This document shows positions 46,034-55,025 of a DNA stretch of 64,000 nt, piece by piece. Under the pieces are notes generated by a model that saw only the letters and a list, made by a program, of their open reading frames with translations, did not search any database and was not told the DNA's origin. Numbering within the stretch: position 1 is the stretch's first letter; every line of letters begins with the position of its first letter. This DNA comes from UBA4416 sp035439445 (lineage in GTDB: Bacteria > Bacteroidota > Bacteroidia > B-17B0 > Aurantibacillaceae): the NCBI GenBank assembly GCA_035439445.1, contig DAORKG010000006.1:62001-126000 (forward strand), in the 5' to 3' direction. The translations under genes and the position numbers were made by a program.

Positions 46034-46071
46034 AGTAGTACCTTATTATAAATTATTTAACATATCATTTT

Positions 46072-46698
46072 ATGAAAAAACTTATTGCCTGTTTAGCTTT
46101 AATAACAAGTTTATGTAGTAGTGCTCAAACTTTTGAAGGAGAAATTATATACACCAATACTTATAAATCAAAAGTACCTCAAATTACTAACGAACAGTGG
46201 ATACAGTTGTTGGGTAGCGTTCAGCATTTTTATATTAAAGGCAGTCATTATAAATCTGAAAGTAATGGCAATATGATGCAATGGCAAATGTATGACCCGG
46301 GCAGTAATAAGCTTTATAACAAAACAAGTCAGTCGGATGTGTTACTATGGAATGATGCATCGGTAAATAATGAAGTAATGATGAGTTCAAGTATAAAGCC
46401 ACATGCCATAACTATTTTAGGATATGATTGTGATGAACTAACACTAACTTGCAAAAGTGGTGTGCAAAAATATTATTTCACTTCAAAATTAGCAGCAGAT
46501 TGTAAATTATACGAAAAGCATTTGTATGGCAATTGGTACGATTTTTTAAAATTGGCTAAAGGCATGAGTTTAAAAACAATTATTGAAACACCACAGTTTA
46601 CACTAGAACAAGTAGCAATTGAGGTAAGTCCTAAAAAAATAGAAGATGAGTTTTTTGCCATACCGGCTGATGCAAAAACAGCCAAAAGTCCTTATTAA
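46072..46698 (+). CDS. Exported protein of unknown function
   Basis: 208 residues with a signal peptide (about 1-18, ending CSSAQ). The mature part begins FEGEIIYTNTYKSK and continues with beta-strand-like stretches such as HFYIKGSHYKSES and QKYYFTSKLAADC. This resembles the opening of GLPGLI/DUF4412-type Bacteroidota exported proteins, in which a modified beta-sandwich measures itself against a substrate, but I cannot assign a function. The C-terminus ends DAKTAKSPY. It stands alone with its own -7 element. Confidence 0.7.
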   Translation: MKKLIACLALITSLCSSAQTFEGEIIYTNTYKSKVPQITNEQWIQLLGSVQHFYIKGSHYKSESNGNMMQWQMYDPGSNKLYNKTSQSDVLLWNDASVNNEVMMSSSIKPHAITILGYDCDELTLTCKSGVQKYYFTSKLAADCKLYEKHLYGNWYDFLKLAKGMSLKTIIETPQFTLEQVAIEVSPKKIEDEFFAIPADAKTAKSPY

Positions 46699-46758
46699 AT
46701 AAGAAGGTTTTTTCATTCTCATTTCTTATATTTATAGGATAAACATTAATGTAAGCAT

Positions 46759-47196
46759 ATGAAAAAATCTACTATTTTCTTTTGTTCTATCATCTCAGTA
46801 TTTGCTGTAATTCGTTGTGGAAACAGTGGCACACTTAAACACAGTGAAAGTGGTCTTGATTCTGTTATGGTGTCTAATGCAGCAGGTAATTATTTTTATA
46901 ATGAAAACCATAATAAATGGCATGCTGATTTAGGGGGCTTTATTATTAATAATTCGAAATACTACGATTACAAAGATTTTGAAGCAGAGGTGATTTTTTT
47001 AAAAACCGGAGGAGAACCACTTTACACAAAGAAAATAAAGTTTGATAGTGAAGTTGCAGTGCCAAATTCAAGATGTTTTGTACTAGAAAATATCAACATA
47101 GATTTCCCAATTAATCTATCACATGACACTGCATATAAAATTAGTTGGAAGCTTTTGAAAGCAACTCCTGTTCTGCGCTCTGCAATCTCACATTAA
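46759..47196 (+). CDS. Putative exported protein or lipoprotein, unknown function
   Basis: 145 residues. A hydrophobic N-terminus with Cys20 (SVFAVIRCGNSG) gives a weak lipobox, with Arg at -1, so lipidation is uncertain. The rest is predicted beta-rich (FYNENHNKWHADLGGFIINN, DFEAEVIFLKTGGEPLYTKKI). No family recognised. It ends 25 bases before hsdM, but its function is unlikely to be linked. Confidence 0.6.
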   Translation: MKKSTIFFCSIISVFAVIRCGNSGTLKHSESGLDSVMVSNAAGNYFYNENHNKWHADLGGFIINNSKYYDYKDFEAEVIFLKTGGEPLYTKKIKFDSEVAVPNSRCFVLENINIDFPINLSHDTAYKISWKLLKATPVLRSAISH

Positions 47197-47221
47197 AAAT
47201 AAAAGTACCTATACCCATCCC

Positions 47222-48787
47222 ATGGCCGACGATAAAAAACAACAAATAGAAACTCAACTCTGGAAAATTGCCGATACCTTAAGAGGTAAAATGGATGCCG
47301 ATGATTTCCGTGATTATATACTGGGTTTTATTTTTTATAAATACTTGAGCGAAAAAATGCACGACTATGCTGATGCTATTTTAAAACCAGATAAACTTAC
47401 TTATTTAGATATTAAAGAAAATAGCAAAGAAGGTAAAGAATACCTAAGCGCTATTAAAGAAGAAGCCCTTGATAATTTAGGTTACTTCCTTAAACCTTCC
47501 GAACTGTTTAGCCAACTGGCAGCGCGTGGCAATGCCGAAGGCAAGAGCAAATTTATTTTAGATGATTTAACTAAGGTGCTTAATAGCATTGAGCAAAGTA
47601 CCATGGGTGCCGAAAGCGAAGAAGACTTTGGTAATTTGTTTGAAGACCTTGACCTAAGCAGCTCTAAGCTTGGCAAAACCGAGAGCGATAAAAACGAACT
47701 GATTGTAAAAGTACTCTCGCACCTTAACGAAATTGATTTTGATTTGCACAATGGCGAAAGCGATGTGCTGGGCGATGCCTACGAATATTTGATTGGTAAG
47801 TTTGCCAGCGGTGCCGGTAAAAAAGCCGGAGAGTTTTATACCCCGCAACAAGTAAGCAGCGTGTTGGCGCGCATTGTAACAGTTGGTAAAACTAAACTCA
47901 AAAGTGTGTACGACCCTACTTGCGGCTCGGGCTCTTTATTGTTGCGTGTGGCTAAAGAGGTAAAAGAGGTGGGGGCGTTTTACTGACAAGAGAGTAACCC
48001 TACTACGTACAACCTTTGCCGTATGAACATGATTATGCATGGCGTGCATTACAAAAAGTTTGACATTAAAAACGAAGATACCCTGGAGCGCCCGCAGCAT
48101 GCCGATGAGCGCTTTGAAGCCATTGTAGCTAACCCGCCTTTTAGTGCCGAGTGGAGCGCAAGCCCTTTGTTTATGAGCGACGACCGCTATGCCGCTTATG
48201 GTAAATTAGCGCCCAAAGGCACGGCCGATTTTGCTTTTGTACAACACATGATACACCAGCTGGATGATAAAGGCACCATGGCTTGCGTGTTGCCGCATGG
48301 TGTGTTGTTTAGAGGCGGCGCTGAAGGACACATACGCGAGTACCTGATTAACGAAAAAAATTACATTGATGCCATCATCGGTTTGCCTGCCAATATTTTT
48401 TATGGCACGGGCATACCTACTTGTATTTTGGTAGTGAAAAAGAAACGCGAACACAAAGACAACATTTTGTTTATTGATGCCAGCCAACATTTTGAAAAAG
48501 TAAAAACACAAAACGTGTTGTGCGAAAGCGACATTACTAAAATTGTAGAAACCTACAAGGCACGCAAAAACGAAGATAAATACAGCTATGTAGCCAGTTT
48601 AGATGAAGTAAAAGAAAACGATTACAACCTAAACATACCACGTTATGTAGATACCTTTGAAGAAGAAGCCGCTATTGATTTAAAAGCAGTGGTGAAAGAA
48701 ATGCAGCAGGTAGCTGAGGCTCTCGAAGCCACCGACAAAGAAATAGCCAAGTATTGTAAAGAATTAGGAATTGATGCGCCGTTTTAA
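47222..48787 (+). pseudogene. hsdM: Type I restriction-modification methyltransferase subunit HsdM, interrupted by one in-frame TGA
   Basis: N6-adenine methyltransferase subunit. Reading through the stop gives 521 residues, a normal HsdM length. The first part (to codon 254) holds the N-terminal helical domain (LWKIADTLRGKMDADDFRDYILGF, split by position) and the SAM motif DPTCGSGSLLL. The second part holds the catalytic NPPF (304-307 in the joined numbering) and the GLPANIFYGTGIPT region. Codon 255 is TGA (47984-47986), and the following codons, QESNPTTYNLCRMN, continue the family sequence with no shift. The usual residue there is Gly, one base change away (GGA). An ATG at 48023 could restart translation of the second half. 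Several nearby genes end in TGA, so recoding is unlikely. GC-richer codon use than the neighbours suggests transfer. Confidence 0.9.
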
Positions 48788-48790
48788 TTT

Positions 48791-50032
48791 ATGGAAGGAG
48801 TAAAAGAAATAAATAAAAAAGCTGTGCTTGTTCCCAAATTAAGGTTTAAGGACTTCTCCGACAGCTGGAAGAAAGTCAACCTTGGTGATTTAGGCGAAAC
48901 CATTGGAGGTTTAACTTATAGTCCTGATGATGTGACGAACAATGGTACTTTAGTATTACGTTCCTCTAATATTCAAGAAGATAATTTATCATTTGAAGAC
49001 AATGTATTTGTTGAGGTACAACCAGATGATTTTAACCCAGTAAAAGAAAATGACATTCTAATTTGTGTAAGAAATGGTAGTAAAAACCTTATTGGTAAAA
49101 ATGTAATTATACCTAAAAGTATAGAAGGTGTTGCATTCGGTGCATTTATGTCAGTTTATCGCAGTAAAAACAATAATTTTATAATACATTATCTTAAAAC
49201 AAACTCTTATAAAAAACAAGTTCATAAAAACTTAGGTGCTACTATTAACTCTATTAATGGAAGTGATTTAAAAAAATTCAAACTCAACATTCCCTCACTT
49301 CCCGAGCAAGAAAAGATAGCGGCATTTTTAACGGCAGTAGATGAAAAAATACAGCAGCTCAACCGCAAAAAACAATTACTGGAGCAATACAAAAAAGGCC
49401 TGATGCAACAATTGTTCTCAGGTAAGTTGAGTTTTAAAGATGAGAACGGTAAAGCTTACCCGAAATGGGAAGAGAAGAAGTTGGGGGAAATTGCAGAGAG
49501 AGTAGTAAGAAAAAACAAAGAGGACAATCAAAATGTACTAACAATATCTGCACAACAAGGTCTTGTTAGTCAATTGGAATATTTTAATAAATCTGTTTCT
49601 GCAAAAGATGTAACTAATTATTACCTTTTGCTTAAAGATGAATTTGCATATAACAAAAGCTATTCTGCTGGCTATCCAATGGGCGCAATTAAGCGATTGA
49701 ATAGATATGAAAAAGGAGTTGTTTCTACTTTATACATTTGTTTCAAATTTAAAGATTGTGTTTCATTAGAATTCATGGAGCAATATTTTGAAAATGGCGA
49801 TCAAAATTTTGAGATTGAAAAAGTAGCACAAGAGGGCGCTAGAAATCATGGGCTTTTAAATATTGGAGTAAATGATTTTTTCAATATTAATCTTAAACTA
49901 CCTTCAAAAGAAGAACAAAAAAAGATAGCTGATTTTTTATCGGCCATTGATATTAAAATAAACGGTGTAGCAGCGGCACTGGAAGCCACCACCCAATTTA
50001 AAAAAGGGCTCTTGCAGCAGATGTTTGTGTAA
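48791..50032 (+). CDS. hsdS: Type I restriction-modification specificity subunit HsdS
   Basis: 413 residues with the standard two-fold design. TRD1 (about 20-170) is followed by the central conserved helix with LPEQEKIAAFLTAVDEKIQQ (about 170-215), TRD2 (about 230-370), and a distal repeat with SKEEQKKIADFLSAIDIK ending FKKGLLQQMFV. It confers DNA sequence recognition on HsdM and HsdR. The two TRDs are more AT-rich than the conserved helices, as expected for shuffled recognition modules. It begins 4 bases after the hsdM stop. Confidence 0.92.
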   Translation: MEGVKEINKKAVLVPKLRFKDFSDSWKKVNLGDLGETIGGLTYSPDDVTNNGTLVLRSSNIQEDNLSFEDNVFVEVQPDDFNPVKENDILICVRNGSKNLIGKNVIIPKSIEGVAFGAFMSVYRSKNNNFIIHYLKTNSYKKQVHKNLGATINSINGSDLKKFKLNIPSLPEQEKIAAFLTAVDEKIQQLNRKKQLLEQYKKGLMQQLFSGKLSFKDENGKAYPKWEEKKLGEIAERVVRKNKEDNQNVLTISAQQGLVSQLEYFNKSVSAKDVTNYYLLLKDEFAYNKSYSAGYPMGAIKRLNRYEKGVVSTLYICFKFKDCVSLEFMEQYFENGDQNFEIEKVAQEGARNHGLLNIGVNDFFNINLKLPSKEEQKKIADFLSAIDIKINGVAAALEATTQFKKGLLQQMFV

Positions 50033-50040
50033 AAAAATGG

Positions 50041-50048
50041 TAATTTTG
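50041..50048 (+). promoter_or_regulatory. -7 promoter element of the TAC-like trio
   Basis: TAATTTTG matches TAnnTTTG and lies 29 bases before the ATG at 50078, just past the hsdS stop. The trio can therefore be transcribed independently of hsdMS. Confidence 0.45.
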
Positions 50049-50077
50049 ACGAAAAACTAAACTTATAAGTTGATTTA

Positions 50078-50590
50078 ATGGAAATTGTCGTTATATTTGA
50101 AGAGAAATTATTTAGCTTTCGTTACGAAAACGAGCAGGATAATGAGTACGACAGATTAATGAACTTGTGGACTAATGCTAGTTATTTGCAAGCATACGCC
50201 AAAAAGAACAACATTAAAGATGTTTATGGCTTTATTGATGATATATTACAACATGCAGAAGAGATTCAGGATTTTTTGGAAAACCTTAGCCAAAACAAAA
50301 AGCCCTTTGGATTTTATTTTGAGCCTTTACAAGAATCAGAAGCCAAAAGAAAAATACTTCAATTTCAAAAAGGAAAAATTCGGAAAAATCAGTTACGCTT
50401 ATATGCTATAAAATTAGATACAAATTGTTTTGTAATAACCGGAGGGGCTATTAAAATGAGCCAAAAAATGGATGAACATCCTGATACAAAAAATGAATTA
50501 GTAAAACTTAATAATGCACGCCGTTATTTAAACAAAAACGGAGTAGTTGACGCAGACTCTTTTGTGGAATTATTAAATGAGGACTTATGA
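50078..50590 (+). CDS. Putative RelE/HigB-like toxin of a TAC-like module
   Basis: 170 residues. The N-terminal half is acidic and helical. The C-terminal half has GKIRKNQLRLYAIKLDTNCF followed by VITGGAIKMSQKM and ELVKLNNARRYL. The strand pair RLYAIKL and FVITGGAIK, then a helix with Arg/Asn, resembles the core of RelE-superfamily toxins (HigB type), but no catalytic set is certain. The stop overlaps the next start by four bases (ATGA at 50587-50590). The toxin call rests on this pattern and on the HTH and SecB-like genes that follow. Confidence 0.5.
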   Translation: MEIVVIFEEKLFSFRYENEQDNEYDRLMNLWTNASYLQAYAKKNNIKDVYGFIDDILQHAEEIQDFLENLSQNKKPFGFYFEPLQESEAKRKILQFQKGKIRKNQLRLYAIKLDTNCFVITGGAIKMSQKMDEHPDTKNELVKLNNARRYLNKNGVVDADSFVELLNEDL

Positions 50591-51054
50591 AAAATAAAGA
50601 GAAATTTTTGAGCTTAGTTTCTAAAGAAAAAACAAATACTTTAGAAAGAAACAGAGAACGAATTAAAAACAGAGCTATGTTGCGCGAATCGCAACAGATA
50701 GCGATTAAAGTGCTTAAAAAATTAGATGAATTAGGATGGTCTAAAAAAGACTTAGCTGATGCCTTAGAAGTAGCACCACAGCAAATTACTAAAATTGTAA
50801 GCGGTCAAGAAAACCTTACCATCGAAACGCAAATTAAACTACAAAATGCGCTTGATATTCCTATTTTGGCATCTTATTATGAAAAGAAAGAGCAGCAGGT
50901 TAAAAACACCATAGTGTTTGAACAAAAGAAGATAGCATACCCTGTTAATAGAAAATCTGTTACTAATTATTCTAGATCTAATACAAAAACAAGAATGATA
51001 AAAATGGATTTTAATCAATCCTCCAGTCAGTCTAAATACAAAAAAGCAGTATGA
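50587..51054 (+). CDS. XRE-type HTH antitoxin with C-terminal extension
   Basis: 155 residues. The helix-turn-helix (about 40-95) reads LDELGWSKKDLADALEVAPQ, then ITKIVSGQENLTIETQIKLQ, as in HigA-like antitoxins. About 55 residues follow the HTH (EKKEQQVKNTIVFEQ, then a Ser/Lys/Asn-rich stretch) and look disordered. This is where a chaperone-addiction segment lies in the antitoxins of toxin-antitoxin-chaperone systems. The gene overlaps the toxin gene by four bases and the SecB-like gene by four bases. Confidence 0.7.
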   Translation: MKNKEKFLSLVSKEKTNTLERNRERIKNRAMLRESQQIAIKVLKKLDELGWSKKDLADALEVAPQQITKIVSGQENLTIETQIKLQNALDIPILASYYEKKEQQVKNTIVFEQKKIAYPVNRKSVTNYSRSNTKTRMIKMDFNQSSSQSKYKKAV

Positions 51055-51503
51055 TGAAATCAAATAATGCTATTTCCTTTAACTTAGATGGTATAAAAAC
51101 TGAACAGTTTGCCATTCTGGAAGAAAACTACAGTGAAAAAAAGAAATCGGTAGATTTTGGAACTGGAATTCAGTTTATGATAGACTCTGAAAGCAAGTTC
51201 ATTGGTTGTATTGTTAGAATTAGTTTTGACCAAGGGAAAAAATCATTTCTTAAAATTGATGTAAGTTGCCATTTTAAAATTGAAGATGTTTCATGGAATA
51301 CCCTTGTTAATAGTAAACAACAAACCTTGGTTATACCAAAAGGCTTTTTAGCTCATTTGGCTATGATAACGGTTGGCACATTAAGAGGCATTTTATTTGC
51401 AAAAACAGAAGGCACTTTGTTTAATAAATTTATTATCCCAACTATTGATGTAGCATCTATGATTGAGAAAGATGAAACATTCTCTCTCAAAGACGATGAG
51501 TAG
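51051..51503 (+). CDS. SecB-like chaperone of a TAC-like module
   Basis: 150 residues, the SecB size. A long beta-sheet region (FGTGIQFMIDSESKFIGCIVR, FLKIDVSCHFKIEDVSW) is followed by IPKGFLAHLAMITVGTLRGI, then LFAKTEGTLFNKFIIPTIDV. The last block, with its T-x-R-G-I-L-F-x-K turn and the conserved IPTID ending, is characteristic of SecB-like proteins. In TAC modules such a protein protects the antitoxin from aggregation. The start is ATG 51051 or ATG 51054. It overlaps the hsdR start by eight bases. The assignment is by eye; sequence divergence from classical SecB is large. Confidence 0.62.
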   Translation: MMKSNNAISFNLDGIKTEQFAILEENYSEKKKSVDFGTGIQFMIDSESKFIGCIVRISFDQGKKSFLKIDVSCHFKIEDVSWNTLVNSKQQTLVIPKGFLAHLAMITVGTLRGILFAKTEGTLFNKFIIPTIDVASMIEKDETFSLKDDE

Positions 51504-54396
51504 TCAATCAGAAGCCATATTAGAACAAAAACTCATCCAACAATTAGTGGGCATGGGTTACCAAAGTGTAAACATACACGATGGCGAGGCTTTATTAGCA
51601 AACTTAAAAACACAGCTCGAGGCATTTAATAAAACTACCTTTACCAATAAGGAGTTTGAGGCTATATTAAATCACTTGGCCAAAGGCAATGTATTTGAAA
51701 AAGCCAAAACCTTAAGAGATAGATATAATCTAATTAAAGAAGATGGTACTAATTTTTATGTTCGCTTTTTTAATCATGAGCAATGGGATGAGAATCATTA
51801 CCAAATAACCAATCAGGTTCAAATACAAGGTTCCTTTTTAAACCGTTATGATGTAACCATTTTAGTAAACGGTTTGCCTTTGGTGCAAATAGAACTAAAG
51901 CGTAGTGGTTTAGAAATTAAAGAAGCCTTTAATCAAATTAACCGTTACCAACGCCATTCGTTTTGGAGCAACCATGGTTTGTTTCAATACGTGCAATTGT
52001 TTGTCATCAGTAATGGCGTTAACACAAAATACTTAGCTAATAACCGTTTGCAATCCGTAAAGCAAACCTTCTTTTGGGCAGATGAAACCAATAAAAATAT
52101 TACAGAGTTAAGTGCTTTTGCAACAGCCTTTTTAAACACATATCATTTAGGTAAATACATTTCACATTACGTAGTAATGAACGAAACCTTTAAAAACCTA
52201 ATGATTCTGCGGCCTTACCAATACTATGCGGTTGAGGCTATAATTAAAAAAGTTATTGCAGCACCGCAACAAAATCCAAGCATTGAAAATAATTTTGGTT
52301 ACATCTGGCACACCACCGGTTCGGGCAAAACCTTAACCTCGTTTAAAGCCAGTCAAATTATTATGGATTTGCCGCAAGTACACAAAGTTGTGTTTGTAGT
52401 AGATCGTAAAGATTTGGATTACCAAACCATGCAGGAGTTCAACGCCTTTAAAAAAGATAGCGTTGATGTCACAGATAATACAACATCCTTAGTAAAACAA
52501 TTAAGCGATGATACCAAACTGGTATTAACTACCATACAAAAACTAAATAATGCCATTAGTAAAAAGCATCACGAAACTAAATTAGCTGCATTGCAAAACA
52601 AACGCATCGTATTTATTTTTGATGAGTGCCACCGCACCCAGTTTGGCGAAACACATAAAAAAATCACCTCGTTCTTTACTAATGCCCAATTGTTTGGTTT
52701 TACGGGCACACCTATTTTTGCCGAAAACGCGAGCAAAAACGAATTTGGGAAACGTACTACTAAAGATTTGTTTGGCAACTGCGTACACAAATATGTGATT
52801 ACTGATGCCATCCGCGACCAAAACGTTTTAAAATTTGGTGTGGAGTACATTGGCAAATACAAACAAAAAGGCAACACACTGTTAGATATACAAGTAGAAG
52901 ACATTAATCGTCCCGAGGTGTTTGATGATGAAACCCGCTTAGAAAAAATTGCGGATTACATCATACATTATCATAATCAAAAAACATTTGACAAAACCTA
53001 TTCTTCTATTTTTGCCGTTAGCAGTATTGAACATCTGATAAAGTATTACGATATTTTTAAGCGTAAAAAGCAAGCGGGCGAACATGATTTGCGCATCGCC
53101 ACCATTTATACCTTTGGCGCTAACGAAGCCGATGAGGATGCTCAAGATTATTTACCTGGAGATGACGAACCGGCTTTAGCCGCTGATTTAAAAGTAGAAT
53201 ACAAAAGCAGTCACACGCGCGATAAGTTAGAATCATTTATAGCAGATTACAATCAGCAATATGGCACGGCTTTTTCTACCAGCGATAGTCAGCAATTCGA
53301 AAACTATTATAAAGATTTAAGTAAGCGATTAAAAGAACGAGAGAAAGAAAACTTTAACGATGAACGCGACCGCCTCGATATTTTGTTGGTGGTAAATATG
53401 TTCCTTACAGGCTTTGATGCAAAGAAGGTAAACACCTTGTATGTAGATAAAAACCTAAAGTATCATGGTTTAATTCAAGCTTACTCACGCACCAATCGTA
53501 TTTTAGGAGAACAAAAATCGCAAGGAAACATTTTATGTTTCCGAAATTTAAAAGATGCAACCGATGAAGCAATTACATTGTTTAGTAACAAAGAAGCCAT
53601 CGAAGAAATTATATTACCGCCTTACACTGCCATCGTCAAAAAGTTTAAAGAAGCTTTAAAAATATTGTTGCAGTTGGTACCAACCTGGCAAAGTGTGGAT
53701 GACTTAGTAAGCGAAGAAGATGAAGCCGCTTTTGTGCAAGCATTTCGTGCGGTGTTGCGTATTAAAAACGTATTGCAATCTTACACCGATTTTAATTGGG
53801 AAGATTTAGGTATTGACGAGCAAACGTTTGAAAACTACAAAAGCAAGTACCTCGATTTATACGAAAAGGTAAAACACGAGCAAACCAAAGAAAAAGCATC
53901 TATCCTAAACGATATTGATTTTGAAGTAGAGTTGATTCATCGCGATATTATTAATGTTGCTTACATCATTAAGTTACTTGCCAAATTAAAAGAAGCAAAA
54001 ACAAGCGAAGCAGCCAAACAAAAGAAAGCCATTATGGATTTATTAGGAGGCGATGTGGAGTTAAGAAGTAAGCGCGAGTTGATAGAGAAATTTATAGAAG
54101 AGAACTTGCCATTGATAAGCAACTCCGATTTAATACAAGATGAATTTGAAAAGTACTGGGAAGAGCAAAAGGTATTAGCATTACAAAAAATTTGCGAAGA
54201 AGAACATTTAGATAAACAACAATTCTCAAACCTAATTGAAGCATACATTTTTAGCGGTCAGGAACCAATACGTGAAGATGTGTACAAATGCCTCGCCGAC
54301 CGCCCAAGTATTTTAAAAGCAAGAGAAATAGGTCAACGCATCATCACTCGCATGAAAGAGTTTGTAGAATTGTTTGTTAATGGGATGGTGGCTTAA
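51496..54396 (+). CDS. hsdR: Type I restriction endonuclease subunit HsdR
   Basis: 966 residues from ATG 51496 (MSSQSEAILEQKLI); the frame extends 11 codons upstream into the SecB-like gene. The N-terminal nuclease domain has the PD-(D/E)xK core with IELKRSG near residue 135. The helicase motor has Walker A WHTTGSGKT (about 271-279), DECH at 376-379, GFTGTPIF, and the motif VI region LIQAYSRTNRI. A C-terminal helical domain follows. It should translocate DNA and cut when bound to HsdM2S. It appears intact, unlike hsdM. Confidence 0.94.
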   Translation: MSSQSEAILEQKLIQQLVGMGYQSVNIHDGEALLANLKTQLEAFNKTTFTNKEFEAILNHLAKGNVFEKAKTLRDRYNLIKEDGTNFYVRFFNHEQWDENHYQITNQVQIQGSFLNRYDVTILVNGLPLVQIELKRSGLEIKEAFNQINRYQRHSFWSNHGLFQYVQLFVISNGVNTKYLANNRLQSVKQTFFWADETNKNITELSAFATAFLNTYHLGKYISHYVVMNETFKNLMILRPYQYYAVEAIIKKVIAAPQQNPSIENNFGYIWHTTGSGKTLTSFKASQIIMDLPQVHKVVFVVDRKDLDYQTMQEFNAFKKDSVDVTDNTTSLVKQLSDDTKLVLTTIQKLNNAISKKHHETKLAALQNKRIVFIFDECHRTQFGETHKKITSFFTNAQLFGFTGTPIFAENASKNEFGKRTTKDLFGNCVHKYVITDAIRDQNVLKFGVEYIGKYKQKGNTLLDIQVEDINRPEVFDDETRLEKIADYIIHYHNQKTFDKTYSSIFAVSSIEHLIKYYDIFKRKKQAGEHDLRIATIYTFGANEADEDAQDYLPGDDEPALAADLKVEYKSSHTRDKLESFIADYNQQYGTAFSTSDSQQFENYYKDLSKRLKEREKENFNDERDRLDILLVVNMFLTGFDAKKVNTLYVDKNLKYHGLIQAYSRTNRILGEQKSQGNILCFRNLKDATDEAITLFSNKEAIEEIILPPYTAIVKKFKEALKILLQLVPTWQSVDDLVSEEDEAAFVQAFRAVLRIKNVLQSYTDFNWEDLGIDEQTFENYKSKYLDLYEKVKHEQTKEKASILNDIDFEVELIHRDIINVAYIIKLLAKLKEAKTSEAAKQKKAIMDLLGGDVELRSKRELIEKFIEENLPLISNSDLIQDEFEKYWEEQKVLALQKICEEEHLDKQQFSNLIEAYIFSGQEPIREDVYKCLADRPSILKAREIGQRIITRMKEFVELFVNGMVA

Positions 54397-54435
54397 AATG
54401 CTACAAAACATAGCAATCTATTCAATTGAAATTCA

Positions 54436-54443
54436 TATATTTG
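54436..54443 (+). promoter_or_regulatory. -7 promoter element close to a start codon
   Basis: TATATTTG matches TAnnTTTG and ends four bases before the ATG at 54448, so the transcript may be leaderless or nearly so. No -33 element is visible. Confidence 0.45.
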
Positions 54444-54447
54444 CGTT

Positions 54448-55020
54448 ATGGTATTACCATATATTCAATACAATTCTCAACAACTCAGTAAAATAGGTAA
54501 CGCATCTGTGTATATAGCAGATAAAGTTCCTATGCTTAGTAAAACCAAGTTGCTAAAGCTACTTTACATTTTAGATGAAGTAAGCATTAAAAAAAGTGGT
54601 ATACCATTTTTTAATCTAAAGTACAAAGTTTGGAAATTTGGTCCGGTATCTGAGGAGTTATTTGTTGATTTGTCGAGTGAACCTACGTTACTAAAAAAAT
54701 ACATTAAACGAGAGTACAATAATAGCCATAATATAATTGTTCCTGCAACAGAATTTAATGACGATGAATTTTCGGATAATGATATTGAATTAATGGATAT
54801 GGTTATTGAGCAATTTGGGAATAAAACTTCTAAAGAACTTATTTCATATACTCATCGCAAAAACTCACCTTGGCATGTTACAGCTCAACATTATTCAGTT
54901 TTAGAACTTTTGGAAACGGAAGTAATTAACAATACTGAGTATTTAGTTGATTTAAGTGTGTTAGTAGCTCATGATGAGAGAAAAAAGCAATTGTTTGAAC
55001 AATATCAGTTAGCTAACTAA
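54448..55020 (+). CDS. Panacea (DUF4065)-type antitoxin
   Basis: 190 residues. The Panacea domain signatures are in order: MLSKTKLLKLLYILDEVSIK, GIPFFNLKYKVWKFGPVSEE, a helical middle, and SKELISYTHRKNSPWHVTA. These match the K-L-LKLLY-D, W-GPV and TH-x-x-PW blocks of the domain found in SocA-like and PanA antitoxins. It precedes a MazF-like protein by five bases, an arrangement expected for a Panacea toxin-antitoxin pair. Confidence 0.85.
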   Translation: MVLPYIQYNSQQLSKIGNASVYIADKVPMLSKTKLLKLLYILDEVSIKKSGIPFFNLKYKVWKFGPVSEELFVDLSSEPTLLKKYIKREYNNSHNIIVPATEFNDDEFSDNDIELMDMVIEQFGNKTSKELISYTHRKNSPWHVTAQHYSVLELLETEVINNTEYLVDLSVLVAHDERKKQLFEQYQLAN

Positions 55021-55025
55021 ACTTT

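Noticed and set aside
47984..47986. TGA read as glycine (genetic code change)
   Set aside because: Several intact genes in the window end in TGA (for example at 32613, 37143, 50590, 51054, 57113), so the code is standard and the hsdM TGA is a nonsense codon.
47980..48025. Frameshift in hsdM
   Set aside because: The family sequence continues in the same frame immediately after the TGA (QESNPTTYNL), so it is a substitution and not an insertion or deletion.
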